Of a DNA stretch of 64,000 bases, positions 13,030-26,548 are shown piece by piece (positions within the stretch are counted from its first letter, which is position 1; each line of letters begins with the position of its first letter). The translations under genes were made by a program, and so were the position numbers. A model generated the notes under the pieces. That model was given only the letters and a program-made list of their open reading frames with translations. It had not been told where the DNA came from and made no database searches. Source of the stretch: Vanilla planifolia (taxonomy: Eukaryota; Streptophyta; Magnoliopsida; Asparagales; Orchidaceae); assembly GCA_023846275.1 (NCBI GenBank), contig CM043868.1, positions 9,629,653-9,693,652 on the forward strand, read 5' to 3'.

Positions 13030-13640
13030 AAATACATATAAAATTTGAGTGATAAGGTTAGTTTACTATTAATTAGGTTTGATGATAGTTATATTGTACA
13101 ATAGTAGAAGATGTACTGCATATTGAGGATTGAAAACCTATTGAAGTCTTGGTGGTAAATACCATACTGTATGAATTAGGAAAATGTACGATATAATTTG
13201 GAAGCAAGTGTGAACGGAAACAAAACCTTGCTAGTGACTATAGTAAGCTAATCACTTTATCATACAAGGATGCTAATAGAGAAAATGAGGAGTTAATTTA
13301 TGTAATTCTATGAATGTACTAGTATGAAGACAAGTTGTCATACATGTATAATAATAAAGAATTACAGTAACCATATAAGTATGATCAACTAAGAAAGGTG
13401 TCACAAAGGGAATCATCAGATTACGACAGGCGTTTGGTGCGAAGTTTATTGTGTAAATATGAATACCTCGTTGTGCAATTATGATAAGTGGAACTGTTAG
13501 GAGATAATAATAGATCTATCTCATCTAATACAATATATGTGTAGGACCTATATGATTTATAGACACTAAATAAACTAAGTTTTATATTTGAGTTGTTTTT
13601 TATCATAACTATTATGAATTAATTTGTCATAGATCCAATG
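13030..13640 (+). repeat. Partial LTR of the same copia family
   Basis: Short blocks shared with the LTRs at 50.1-52.2 and 61.7-63.4 kb are visible, for example ATCTAATACAATATA(T/C) near 13528 and AAGTATGATC at 13377-13386. It is probably the remains of the 3' LTR of copia element 1. Its ends are not resolved. Confidence 0.35.
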
Positions 13641-16600
13641 ATTGGAAATGACCTAAATATAGCTTACTAAAGGAAAAGAAGTTGAAGAATTGCTCAAACC
13701 TTAGAATGCATGAATCTTGAGATAAGGATACGGGTGGAGATAATGAAAATTCCATAATTTAAGGATTAATTCAACACATATAAGGTTTAACTTGTAATTA
13801 GGATTAGAATTTTAGAAAAAGCTAATCATGTATGCTCCTAAAAGGACTTACTTTAGAGAGGCTAAGGAAAGATAACTCGCAAGCATGGAAGTAGAAGGAA
13901 GAAAGTTACAAGCTCAATCTATGAAGATGAAGGATCTCCAATTGGTTTAAACCTCTATCCAATTTGAAAGGTAGGAACCTCATGTCTTATAGCTAAATAT
14001 AGAAGCATGTTAGTCTAACACAATTATTCCAAGCAAAACAATACAAGATTGAGATCATACTACATGTGGGGCCATTTAAATATAAACAAAATAATATGCA
14101 ATGCTCTTTTATACACTTTCATAATAAAATATTGAAATCATAAGCTAAGAAATGCTTTAAGCAATTTATGAAGCATATCCAATTATTCTCTTAAGTCCCA
14201 AATGTCTTGTTATCTATTTTGACAAGAAAAACCATTACGTTCAACCAATTTTGATAAAGAATACCCTTAAAACATGAATTCCATATTTTGATGTTATATT
14301 CTAATGAGAACTCTTTTTATTTTACTATTTCAATATGTATAACATTACCACTCTCCCATTTAGTGTTGATTCTTTTAATCATGAGAATTATCCAATTTTC
14401 ACTATCATTTCTATACTTTAATGTATTATTTCTTTGCTTCACATGCATGATGACCAAACGCATGAATTAACATATATAACAAGAAATTAGTAAATCATTT
14501 GAAAAACATCAAACATATGCACTATCATGCATTATGTAAATCATAGTTCATCCAAAAGAGTTTGAGTAAGCCATATGTAATTTTGCTAAATTAATCAAAA
14601 TGGCACTAATCATCAAATAATTTGTAGCAATCAATAGTGTCAAAAGCATATCCTTAGGGACTAATCATGATACATAATTATAAAATTCTAGTTTTATTTT
14701 AAATTAAATAAAATAGGATGGCACTTAATTTGAAATAATTTTTTATTTTATAATAAGGATCATTATTATGAAAATTTTTTAAGATGAGTCAATCATAGAT
14801 ATTTTTCTAATTTTCTTTCAATTTATGATAATAACTCTTTGACATAAAGTAGTTACTTTGAAAATATTAAACCAAATAAATTTTTATATAAAAAATAAAT
14901 CTTTTATTTTACTTTAATATTTCAAATATTCAAATGATTCAAAGCAAAAAAATAAAATTAATTCATTCTTTTCATCACAAAAGGGAAATCTATAATTCAT
15001 TTAGCTTAAAGTAAAACAAACTAAAACAACATAATTTGATAATAAAAATTTTAAATAACAATGTATCACATGAAAAGTATTATAAGTTGGTTCATAGTAC
15101 ATGCAAGGGTAAATAACATACATATGAATATAAGCATAGCAATGTAAGAGATAAAATATAATAGCAATGTATTAATCTTTAACACGAAAAAAAATTTTCT
15201 TTATAATTTAATTTTTCTCTTCACATGAATATTTCATTTATATATCCCTATTTGGCTTTAATTGATTTGTTGGTTTTATATTCCTTTTATTTTCTAAAAT
15301 AACCCAATAGATTAATCTCTTTTGATGATTATAAATACCACAATTTAAAGAAAAATTTAGTTTCAAATAATGTATAGAAGAAATATATAGTACAATAAAT
15401 ATGATGTGGCAATTAATTTTAATCTATGTAATTAAGGAATTCTAATAAAATATTGTAAATGTTTTCAACCAAGAATTATATAAGCATTCATCACATTAAG
15501 CATCAATAAAAAAAATAAACTAATATTTCTGAATTTAGTTTTCTAAAATAAACGCTTCTCACTAAAAATCATATATTCATCAATTAGATACACTGTATAA
15601 AAAGTTCATCTATCTTTTTCTTATTTTTAGTTGTTACACATTAGAATCATTTCTTAATTGTCTGACCCTTATCAAACTAAACAATTTTTTCTTTTTCTTT
15701 AATTGACTCGACTGTTATAGAGAATTTTTCCAAGTTCTCCTATGTCATGATAATAGTAAGATCTTCCCTTAAAGTTTTATTCCTCTTCTATTGGCTTGCC
15801 TCCCAATTTTGTTTCCTAACAACCAACCCTTAAATGGCTATAATCAATCACTTCTAAAAAATAAACTACTCTTAAAACTTTAAAAGTCATAAAATTTTCA
15901 TAATTGTTTTTCCATTTGCTATTTTTAAGAATTGGTTTCTCCAAAAATCATATAAATATTAATTTAATATTCTTTTTTTATAATTCATAATAGTTCAACA
16001 TCTTATTTTATGACCAAAATAGGGTTGATTTTTACAAAATAAGTACCATTTGACTCCTAGTAAAATTTATTATTTTCATAAATTTTTAATAAATTTTGAC
16101 CATACTTGTATTTTAATAATTTCCATTTTACTAAAAATTATACAAATTAATTTAAAAATATTTCTTCTTTGACTTCAACCCATCTATTTATAATCAAGTC
16201 AAGTCTAAATTTTATAAAGTCAATACCATTAAGTTTATAATAATTAGTATTTTAGAATTTGAAATTCTTATATCTCTTTTTAGGATTCATAACCTCTTTT
16301 TGATAATTATCATTAATTTTACTATTCTAAAAAATTCATAAAAATTAAATAATTCTAAATAGAATTTTAATTTATTAATTTTGAACATGTTAGAGAAATT
16401 TTAATTATGTCTCTCATTTTTTGTGCTCATTCTTCCTAAAATTTTTTATCTTTCTTTTCTTCTCCCACAATTATATCCTCAAAAGTAGTCATGATTCATT
16501 ACTCTTTCTTAACCAGCGCATTCATTTTTATCTCACTTCTATTTTATTTACACATATAAGAGATTACATATCTTTTCAACTAAAAAGTTTGTAAGAATTT

Positions 16601-19600
16601 GTATACTATGTATTCCAATCCAAATGATTTCCAAAATTTATTGAACCATTTTAAAAATAAGCTACTCCTTAAGTTTTTTATTTCAATACTAATTTTATGA
16701 TTGTTTAACATTATTTGGGAGTCTTTCTTGTAAAAATGATCTTTATGACCTTTGACCAAAATGCCCTCATGAAAAATATATTTTATTTCATTCAAAATAA
16801 TATCAAAATATATTTACATTTATTCAACCAACTTTAAATAAATATGAAAAACCTCTAGGCTATTATAATGGGAGTTAGGTTGGATTGTAAAATAAGGACA
16901 TCTGATGTGTGTAGTTTAGCTAGAAGAGGGAAATGTAACAATGACAATATAACTCCAAATCACAACTCAAAAGAGCAAAGACCAATTTATGTCTTCCATC
17001 TCGTGAATGTAACATAATAAATCTTCATGGCTCTTAGATTGCTTACCAAAACCGAACTTTTTCCTTTTTTATTACATAGCAAGCATTTAAATATCTTAGG
17101 CAAAGAAGCCTTAAATAATAAGTGAAATGACTAAAATATTCTTAATATAACAAAATAAGAATAAAAATGCAAAAAATATGAAAATGTACTAAAACAAATA
17201 ACAAAATAAAGGACTAAAATATACATTAAAATAAATAAAACTTTATATAACTCTCATATATAAGTTGTTATAATTTAATAACAATTCAAAACATTAAACA
17301 ACCTGGTAATCATCAACCAAGCCTCTTGTGTGTTCTTTTCTGTGATCTAGTCTATGGTATGTTACAAACCTAAATCTTTTGAATCCATGGCTCCAACAAA
17401 TCTATTTGATGCTCCTAATATTCTATATATGGCATGCTACCTATGATTGGCTTATCTAGTACAAGGTACCTTTAGCCATCATAGAATGTGCATCATTAAT
17501 TAGTTTAAGAATTGATAAAAATTCATGATGATGACAAGTGACCTTAAAGATATATAGCATGGTATTCATGTTAGACACACCTATCTTTTGTCTTTCTAGA
17601 TCAAGAGTCACGACTCACATTGCAACTTCATTTAGCTTATATTACATGTGGCTTTGTGAGTTATATAGTCTTTTACGTTATTGCTTTGCAAAGTATTAAG
17701 AATTTAAACATATTCAAATGATCACATGATTTATGTAATGGCATAGAAGAAAATTTCTTGATGCAACCATGATACCATTGATCATTGTGTTGAAACAAAC
17801 TAGGTCGTGAAATTTTCTTAGAAGCTGCAATTGATACATTCATAACTTCATTAACTGAACTGCCAAAAACCAATGGTATCTATGATTTCTTGATGCAGTC
17901 ATAACTTCATTAACCGATCTGACAAAAGCTACATTTTCTATCGATACATTTGTAGTTTCTAAAAATATATTAGCAGTTTTATGCTGCTTTTTTTACCATA
18001 TGTGGAGTTTTGCTTCTCTTAAGCAAAGCTTCTAAAATATCAAGTACATTATGAGTTTAATTCCTTAGTAACAGATGTGATTATTTAAGACCAAAGTTCC
18101 TCTGCACCATTTTAAGATAAAAGATGCAAACCATCAGAGCCAATGCCAATACATGAGTAGGCACTTTCAATAACAACTACATCTATCATATACCTATTTG
18201 TAAAGTAAGATGCATTACCACATTGACCTTATTGTTGGTTGTTATTTTTTATGTTTTATTGTTTTTCACTTCATTATATTATTATGAAGCTTAATAGTCA
18301 ATACTTTTGTTAACAATATTTGATATTTCTTTTTATTATTTTTTTTATTAAACTAGATGTAGTAAAGAAAATTGAGTCATGTGTGGGATGATATTAATAA
18401 TCAACATCTTATTTGAGTTTTTAAAGAGATTGCATATAGAGAATTTTAACAACCTTTGTGTGCCTAGATTTAGCAAAAAAGGAACGAGATGAATTGTGTG
18501 TCTATTTTAATTAAAAGAATAGTATAATGTATAATCAAAGTTTCCTCTTTATGAATTTAACATCTGTGAAGTCAAATTAACTCTAACATGTTATTGAAGA
18601 AAATGAACATTTATATAAAAATAGATTTTTCTTAACAATTTGAATTAAGTGTTGCATGCTTTAAAATAATTTTAAAATAAAAAATAATTTAAATTTAAAA
18701 ATATATTTTGGAGCAACTTTTAATAAAAATCATCTTAACATTGTGGTGATTACTAGTTAATGAAAAGGGGAGCACCCATCCAAATGTTGCTCCCTTTGTT
18801 ATGTTTAATTATTAAACATATTTATGTTAAAAATTTTGCGACATTCTTTCCTTTTTTTTCTTGGCAACAGAGAATACACGGCCTCATTTATCACCCTTTT
18901 TTGTGTTTGATTGACACAATAAAATTTAATTTTAATGATAATAGTAGTTACAGTTTTAATTTGTTATTTTTTCTATTGATAAGGCAATAAATTATTTTAG
19001 AGGTAGTTTGGCATAATTTTGTTACGAAGAAGTAGTTTTTTTAAAAAATTTGATCAAACTTGATAATGATTTAGATAAACCCAATAAAAGCAACTTGTAA
19101 TAGTCAAGATTTTAACTCAATGCAAAGAGCATCAAGTCAACAAGGGTAGGTTTTAGCAAGTTAGTGACAAGATCAAAGTGTAGGCAGAGGCAACAAGTGT
19201 TGATAACGCTAGTTGAAACTTAGGTGGAGAGACAGAGCAAACTAAGCGGTGGTAATCTAGCAGTGACATCACAAATAGTGATTAGCAATTGCTGGTTGAG
19301 GGACAACAAAGAGGTAAGAACAACTATTACAACGAAATGTGAGATGGATGGAGAGGATGATGAGAACAACAATACTTGAGATAAATCTAAATTATAATTT
19401 GAATTTGGATTACAACTTGAAAACCTAGATTATAACCATGGGTTGTCCTCGCATGCACGATAACAAAACCATAATTTTTGAAAATAAGATGTCAAGCCAA
19501 AAGATCTCTCATTTTTTATTCCATATCAAGATTTTAAATAGATTATAATACTAAACTTAAACTTAAAAATAAAATAACAAAAATATCTTTCTTAATAAAA

Positions 19601-20540
19601 ATATAAAAAATAATATAATATCTAAAAAATGATGAAAAAATATAAAAGTATAAATGTGACTCATTTGAACCATATTGAAATAAACAAGTGATGAATTAAA
19701 TTAAACATAAATAAGGTAAACAAGATCAACTCAATCATCTTAATATAGCTTATCCTATATCAGTCCACCCCATCGAGAGAAACTTTATTTAGTAAAGTTG
19801 TACTCTAAGTAAATTCTCATAAAGTTTGATATCAATTTGTATTAATACTTTTCAAATATAAATATACTAAGTAGATGATGACCTTTTCAACAAATTTGAA
19901 AATTGAGAAGAACAAAATAGATGTAAGAACATTATAAAATAAAAAGTAATAACTAAAATATTTTAAGAAAACAAATATTCCTAAATTATTAACCTTATTT
20001 CTCAATAGTAGAGTTTATTTATAATTTTTTTTGTACTAGTCTTTTATAAACTACAAAATATTCAATATCAAAGACTTTTTTATGAAGTATATATAATGAT
20101 AAATCCAAAACATATGTAGTAATACTTATGTTCTTATATCATTCTAATATCTTGCACTAACTTTTTTGAATTATGAAAATATATAACTCTCTAAATAAAT
20201 ATATATAAAAAATTGATCACTCATCAAACTTTTTGGAGGCTCAATTTGTTTCATTGATTTATTATACTTAAAATTAAAAAAAATCAAATATGTTTCTTAA
20301 TAAAATAAAATATTGAATAAAAATTATTATGAGATGCACATAAGAAAGAAGTAACAATATGCATAAATATGTCTAAATATTTTCAAGATTTTTTAAGGTT
20401 TAGTTTATGAGTTCATTGTGTTTCTTTTTAAGTCAAATTTTCTTTTCTCCAACTCTTCATCCCTATCAATAATTGTTCAATTTATTTTAAATAAATATTT
20501 TTATTCTCTATTATTTTCTCCTTATTAATGAATAAAATAA
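13641..20540. other. Long AT-rich region, no gene seen
   Basis: About 6.9 kb with only short chance frames. Homopolymer-rich AT sequence dominates 14.7-16.4 kb. At 17.75-17.93 kb a phrase is repeated in degenerate form: CATAACTTCATTAAC occurs at 17841 and 17900, and TTTCTTGATGCA at about 17754 and 17887. This is a small local duplication of unknown nature. No splice-consistent exon, RNA gene or complete element was recognised. Confidence 0.5.
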
Positions 20541-20549
20541 CTTCTACTC

Positions 20550-21060
20550 TTTATATGCTAATTTCTCTTATTGTTCTTCTTCAAAGTTTAAGATTGATAA
20601 CCATTATGTCCAACCACCTCACATTAATAGAAAAATTCAGTCTTATTTTGAAGATTATTTTTTATAGTATTCTTAGGTATTTGAGTTTTAAATGAAGATG
20701 GCAAATCAACCTTAATAATTTTCTTAGATTCTTTTGTACATAAGCCTAGTGATTTATAATTAGAATTCATAGGTGTTAAACCTTGAAATCTCTCTACTAG
20801 TTGAGCTAAGTTATTAACATCCTTAAGTGTTCAATAATAATTTGAATCAATTACCTTTTTAATCACTTACCTAAGTCCCGAAGTATATATTTTAGTTAAT
20901 TAATAAGTTTTATCATAGTAACTAGTCTTAAGTATAGATTTTTTAAATATATTTAAATATTTAATCACATTAGAATCATCTTGTTTTAATAAATATAATT
21001 ATGCATATAATCTATTATGATGATATTTAAGAATTGGTTGTGTGTATGATAACATTTTTC
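20550..21060 (-). mobile_element. Degraded Ty3/gypsy gag-nucleocapsid remnant
   Basis: On the minus strand, peptide fragments follow the order of a plant gypsy gag. First is a Retrotrans_gag-like stretch (LKQDDSNVIKYLNIFKK) at about 20,950. Then comes the conserved GL...VIKKVI block, then a TLKDVNNLAQLVERFQ-like block near 20.8 kb. Last is a zinc-knuckle-like CEVVGHNGYQ stretch near 20.6 kb. The order and spacing fit the family. The piece is old with several breaks, and no flanking LTRs were identified. Confidence 0.5.
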
Positions 21061-21829
21061 ATATGATTTACACACTATATCATTTTAACTTCTAACATTT
21101 CTAGTTTTTTTATTTATAATAATATTAAGTATATTCATTTTATTTTTAATATGCTCTAAAGTTTCTATTTTGTTATGTCAAGAAAGCATGATAAATAAAA
21201 TAAATTATTTCAATATCAAAACTTTCTTATTTATTATTTAACTAAAATAATAATGAATGTAAAGTAATGTAAATATAATTGAATTAATTAAATGATTTTT
21301 AAATAAAAAATAAATAATGTATTTTTAATTAATTTTTTTAATAAGCAATAGAGTAAAAACAATAAAAATACGTTATTATCAAAATTTTCAAATATGTTCT
21401 CTCAAAAATTTAATTTAAGTATCAAAAGTAATCATATTTTAGTTGAGTTAAAAAAATTTAAAATAGAACACTCAATTAATTATCTCACATAAGTTTTAAA
21501 ATAAGTTTACTCAATGTTATGATTAGACTTACAAATAGAATAAAATCTAATGAATATTATAATTATGGTTTGTAAATTTTTAACCTAATATATTAATCTT
21601 TAAGTCAAAATTACTTTAGTGAATGAAAGAAAAATGCATTTCAATATATTAGAAGTTATCATTTTTGTGAACTCATTATTGTTAAATCTCTCATATTTCT
21701 CATCCAGTATTTAAAAATAATTTCTATCTAAATTTTTAAAAATATTTTAATGAGGGTCTTAGCTAATATGCACAAATTCTATTCCAAAATATTTTGAAGA
21801 GCACCTTGATATGGTTTCTTAAATAGATT
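21061..21829. other. AT-rich DNA, nothing recognised
   Basis: Very AT-rich with A/T homopolymers. It may belong to the gypsy remnant on its left, but no motif supports this. Confidence 0.4.
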
Positions 21830-22099
21830 ATGATTCAGTTGCATGTGCTTCAGTTTAGCATCAATTCAATAGTAGTTCAAGTACTAGCACGATTTAGGCT
21901 AAGGCAGGAGACCAGCTTGCATTGGTTCGGTGACGAATGCGGTTTTCATGCTAATCGTGTGCGGGAGATAACTAACAAATGTGCACTATGGCGAAGCACA
22001 GTCATAAAGGAAGAAGAAGAGAAATCAAGGGCACAAGCAAGAATGTTGCACGAGTTGGCCCGATTGCTCACACGGATGCCAAATGGGGTTTACTCCTGA
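21830..22099 (+). CDS. Orphan GC-enriched 89-aa ORF, unknown
   Basis: The open frame from ATG at 21830 to TGA at 22097 encodes 89 residues. It is clearly GC-richer than the surrounding DNA. The first 20 or so residues are hydrophobic-mixed; the centre has HWFGDECGFHANR; the C-terminal third is a basic and acidic helix (KEEEEKSRAQARMLHELARLL) that could form a short coiled coil. I do not recognise the family. No good splice partner or promoter is seen. A long T-run begins about 70 bp downstream (22170-22210), so the block could be part of a retrocopy or short retroelement rather than a gene. Confidence 0.2.
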   Translation: MIQLHVLQFSINSIVVQVLARFRLRQETSLHWFGDECGFHANRVREITNKCALWRSTVIKEEEEKSRAQARMLHELARLLTRMPNGVYS

Positions 22100-22169
22100 A
22101 GCAGCAACCAAGCACTACTAGTTGTAGCAGCAAAAGGCCTACAGTGTTGGCCTAAACAAAGAAATCGAG

Positions 22170-22210
22170 GCAACTCTTTTTTTTTTTTTTTTTTTTTCTT
22201 TTTTTTTTCT
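22170..22210. repeat. Poly-T tract
   Basis: Nearly uninterrupted T-run, broken only by a few other bases. On the minus strand it would read as a poly(A) tail, so it may mark the 3' end of a minus-strand retrocopy that includes the GC-richer block on its left (21.85-22.17 kb). Confidence 0.5.
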
Positions 22211-24379
22211 TACCAAAAAACTTGATGCCAATTTTTCATAAATCTTTCATAATAACTAGGATATCATGCAATCTAACTACATAAGAAATTAGGTGAATCA
22301 ATTAAGTTCCTATCCTAATAACCAATGTGGTTATATTTTAAAAATAAATTAAATGTTCGATAAAAATCTAATTTTGAACAAAATATCTCTATCAACTAGT
22401 TTTAAACAAATGACAACATTTGATAACGACACATATGAGGATGTCAAAACTTAGAAAGATTACATAATCCTCAAAAATGGATAGCAAACCAACATTTGCT
22501 ATCATATAATAATTGGTGTAACCATTTGTCTTTCTTAGTATGAGTCTACTCTAGCTATTATCATTAAAAAGACAAACAAAAAATAATTTAAAAATGATTT
22601 AGCACCTTTTTTTTTCATACAATATTGAAATTCAAAAAAAAAATTAAGAGGATCTATAGTTTTATGTTTTGACTTTTTTTTTTTTTAAGCATTGAAGGCA
22701 CCCATTAGAAAAAGACTCGTACAGAACTTAGCTTTGAAGCTCTTTCAAGAGAAACCATTTTTCTATTAAAAAAAAATATTTCAGTATCAAACATTTTTCT
22801 GAAATATGAATTTATATATTATTTTGTAGGAACAGATTATATACTGTCAAAAGATTTTAAATTAATTGAAATATATTTATATTTATTGATCCAGTTGTAA
22901 GATAACAAATCTGGGATTTGCAACATTCTGTATCAACAAACAACCAATTGGGAAAAAAATAAAAATTCTAAAAACAAAATATAGGTTAATTTAATTTAAA
23001 AAAATAATAGGTTTGAATTTTTTCAAAAATAAAAAAATAAAAAATAAAGCTCCTTCTAGATGGTATTTTTCTTTCCATTATCTTGCTCAAAAGTCAGAAG
23101 TTTAGCCTAAGACTCAATTGGGTCAATTATATCCATCAATCATCATCAAAGTCAACAACGGCGAGTCAAAGCCCTTCTCTTCATCCGCTTTCCTCCTTTG
23201 AAAAACAGGTGGAATACGTGCGAAAGCTGAAAACATCCATCCCTTGTGTTATTGCTTGAAGGGAATTAAGGTCTTGTTTACAAATAGTGTTTTAAACTAT
23301 ATTTTAATTATTTTAAAATTTTAGTTTATAAAATATTTTTCATTTAAATCTCATTTTTGAAATAAAATTGATTTTCAAACACGAAGCTTTTTTAACTGAT
23401 AAATTGTACATAAACAATATCCTTAGTATTATTTACGTTAGACTTTTTGAAAAAAGGAATCTTGTTGAAAATTAATATTTTACATTTTTTTAATTATTTT
23501 AAAATTTAATTCTTTTTTTTATAACTTATGAATCATATACAAACGGAGGAAAATCACAAACTGATGTGGTGCATTTTTAAAAATAATCAAACCTTTTAAC
23601 TTGTTGCATTCACGTCTATGACCTGGTTAACTTATCAACCAAGCAAATAATAACATAATGGAAATTATTTACTCTTCTCTGATTAGATGAGAATTGAGAA
23701 TTGAGAATTATCATCACTATAATTAAAAACTTTCTAGACTAAGAATTTCTTTGATATATCATTTTTAACTTTTTTAGAATATTTTAATAAAAATAATTTG
23801 AGATTTTTTTTAATTTAAAAATAAAAACAATACAATATAATAAAAAAATTATTTTCAAAAAATGTTTTTTATCAAAAGTTTAAAACTATTATAATTATAT
23901 TACTAAGTACTTATGAATAATATATTTATCAAAGTTAAAATATATCAATAATGTTTTAAAATATTATTTCTAGATCTATTATTTATCAATTAATATAATA
24001 TTAATGAGAATTGCTACACGCAAAATTAAGTTTGGTAAAACGTAGCTGTCCTTTGTTTTGAGCCAATTTCTAATGGTGATCGCTTTATTGTTTAGCCACG
24101 TGTCACTATTTTGCGTTTGAATAGGAAACATAAAGAATGACATCAGACAAGAACTCTCTATATATTAGCATGGTACTTATTTATTATTTTTATTTTGTTC
24201 TTTCCAACAATTTAAATTAGAAAAAAACATATTATATTGGAAAATACCTCACAAGCGTGTCGCTTTCAAAACAAATATTTACATTTATTTGTGTTAGGTT
24301 AGTTTAAGTGGATAAGTTCTTTTCACCCAATGAAATCAATTTGATTCAATAAGATTATGGGTAAGGACACTTTCACAGA
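22211..24379. other. AT-rich DNA with two more complex patches
   Basis: There is mostly low-complexity AT sequence. 23090-23270 is of higher complexity and GC but has no long frame. 24000-24170 contains a G-box core CACGTG (24097-24102) and a TATATATTA string about 60 bp later, giving it a promoter-like look; no host coding region follows because LINE A begins at 24380. The last 15 bases (24365-24379) are the left target duplication of that LINE. Confidence 0.4.
24365..24379. repeat. Left target-site duplication of LINE A
   Basis: GGACACTTTCACAGA occurs here and again, identical over 15 of 15 bases, at 30781-30795 immediately after the poly(A) tail. This is the signature of target-primed reverse transcription. 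Confidence 0.93.
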
Positions 24380-24380
24380 G

Positions 24381-26548
24381 GTGGGGAATCTTGTTGATAA
24401 CAATGTTGTGTTGGAGAGACGGATCAACAGTTTGCAAACGAAGGAATCGGAGGAAGGACTGAATGAGGAAGAGAACTCGTGTCTTGCACAGTTGATCTCC
24501 ACATTTCATCGTGGGTGTGCCCTTGAAGAGAAATGGTGGTGGCAGCGTGCGAAGCTTCACTGGGCGCAGCTGGGGGACCGCAATTCCAGATTCTTTCATG
24601 CGGCTGCGTCTGCTCGATGGCGTAAGAATCGCATTACTCTGCTCAAGGATGTGGATGGTAGAGTAGTGGATTCACCTGAGAGTATTAATGCCGTCATGTT
24701 GGCCTTTTTTGAGGACAAGTGGCATTGTGAGGATCGTCAGCTTCCGCCGTTGAACGTAGCACTGCATGCTGCTGTGAGCGGCGACATGGCGGAACAGCTG
24801 TGCTGCAAGGTTACGGAATTGGAGGTCATCAACGCCATCCGAGGTATTAGTAAAAACAGAGCTCCGGGTAATGACGGGATTTCGGCTGAGTTCATACATG
24901 GCTTCTGGGAAATCACTCGCAAAGACATCACCAATGCGGTACTGGCCTTCTTCGAAACGAAGCGGATGCCGAAGGAATGGAAGGAGACGTTGGTGGTCCT
25001 TATCCCTAAGCGACAAGGTGCATGCACGCCGGAGCACTTCCGCCCCATTAGCCTTTGTAACACAATTTACAAGGTGGTGGCGCGCATCCTTGTGAACAGA
25101 CTCAAACCATGGCTGCATATCCTTATCTCGCGCGAGCAGGGAGCTTTCGTCCCAGGCAGAAGCATCTCTGATAACATTTTTCTTGCGCAGGAGATGGCCT
25201 CTCGCATGCACTCATGCACCTCCAAATCTGGGCTCATGGCGATCAAACTGGATATGGCGCAAGCTTACGACTGTGTGAGATGGGATTACCTGTTCGGGAT
25301 CATGAAATGCATGGGGTTCCCTCCGCTATGGTGTGAGTGGATCGCAGCCTGTATATTATCACCAAGCTTCGGGGTGCTTGTCAATGGCGTTCGGCTTCCA
25401 TGGGTTGAGGCGCAGAGGGGACTCAGACAGGGTTGCCCGCTCTCGCCATATTTGTACGTTGTTGCGACGGAATATTTCTCAGCGTTGGTGCATGATTATG
25501 AGACAAAACAGTTGCTTGGATTTAGGCCGGGGCAGCATGCGCCGCGGCTTTCGCATCTGCTTTATGCAGATGATATCCTCTTATATGCGGAGGCTACGTG
25601 CAGGGCAGCGAGCGCGGTGTGTAATGTTATGGAGGAATTCAGCGAGGCTGCGGGTCTCCAAGTCAACCTTTCTAAGTCCAAGGTCTTCTTTAGCAGGAAG
25701 AGCAGCAGGAAACAGACCAAGCTATTGGAGGAGAAGCTTAGCATCGCACGTGGTTCCTCCCTTATATACTTGGGGGTGCCGATTGCGGCACGACGGCTCA
25801 AGAGGAAGGATTTTGATTTCCTAATTCAGAAACTTGAGGCCTGCATTGCTTGTTGGCGGATACGGCCTTTGTCTCTCGCTGGTAGAGCTACGTTGGCCAC
25901 CTCTGTCCTTAACGCTATTCCGAGCTATATTCTCAGCCACTGCGCCGTGCCCATGGGGGTCGTTGATGAGATTGAAAAGAGAGTGAGGAGTTTCCTGTGG
26001 TGTGGGGTGAGCAACATGCAGTCGATGCACTATGCGTCCTGGCATCAAGTTACACTGTCGAAGGACGCTGGTGGCCTTGGCCTTCGGGATTTCCGAATTT
26101 GGCAGCGCGTCCTGCTTATGAAGCAATGTAGACGCCTGTTGAGCCGCGAGGACAGCCCTTGGGTGGACGTCATGAGGCGGAAGTATAACGTGATTCACAC
26201 CGTTTTGAGGATTCCTTGGAATGCTTCGCATGCATGCAAGTTGGTTCTGGACGCAATGCCGACTGCTGTAGCAAGGTTTGTATGGAGAATCGGCGATGGG
26301 AAGAAGGCCAGGTTTGAGGAAGATAATTGGCTCGGCTTCCTCCCGCTCTGTAGCTGGCCTACGATTATTAACATGGCGACGACCTGGCCGGCTAGTGTGG
26401 CTGAGTGTATCTCCGCGACGGGGGACTGGGATGTGACCAGGATTCGTGAGTGGGCGGGAGCACCTCTGCTTGATAGGGTGCTGCATTTGCCCAGGGCCCG
26501 ATCATCTGAGCAGGATATTCTCGTTCAAGTGCATACGGAGAAGCAGGC
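24381..26548 (+). pseudogene. LINE A reverse transcriptase (ORF2, N-truncated)
   Basis: A frame from ATG 24357 reads without a stop through the LINE into the nested LTR, ending at 26576 (739 codons). The ATG and first eight or so residues come from host target DNA; LINE sequence begins near the glutamate codon at 24378. Counting from that ATG, the RT shows PISLCNTIYKV and QGAFVPGRSISDNI, the motif A aspartate in KLDMAQAYD (D299), LRQGCPLSPYL, and the catalytic YADD box (Y403-D406). A thumb region with GLQVNLSKSK and SYILSHCAVP follows. In the cell the enzyme would copy LINE RNA at a nicked target. The frame is broken by the LTR insertion, so it is a dead copy. Nothing suggests host use. Confidence 0.9.
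26544..26548. repeat. Left 5-bp target duplication of the nested LTR
   Basis: CAGGC directly precedes the LTR and recurs at 29603-29607 directly after it. Confidence 0.85.

Larger units (their letters stand above)
6378..13640 (+). mobile_element. Copia element 1 (SIRE/Maximus-like), broken, with nested solo LTR
   Basis: The element runs from an LTR at 6378-8621 (TGTTGAAC...TTGAACA) through gag-like internal DNA to LTR-like sequence at about 13030-13640. A younger solo LTR of the same family (8649-10427) sits 27 bp after the 5' LTR, in the primer-site region. The internal part from 10433 shows a Ty1/copia gag signature: a UBN2-type stretch near 10860-10950, then a CCHC-type zinc-knuckle remnant near 11480-11525, and the GPK-x-VWVPK peptide typical of SIRE elements near 12265. 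The pol region appears to be missing. It is old, with many breaks. Confidence 0.65.

Noticed and set aside
24672-25211. 179-codon minus-strand open frame inside LINE A
   Set aside because: It is the antisense shadow of the GC-rich reverse transcriptase frame and shows no domain.
25821-26486. 221-codon minus-strand open frame inside LINE A
   Set aside because: Antisense shadow of the LINE frame; it begins and ends within the RT thumb region and has no family resemblance.
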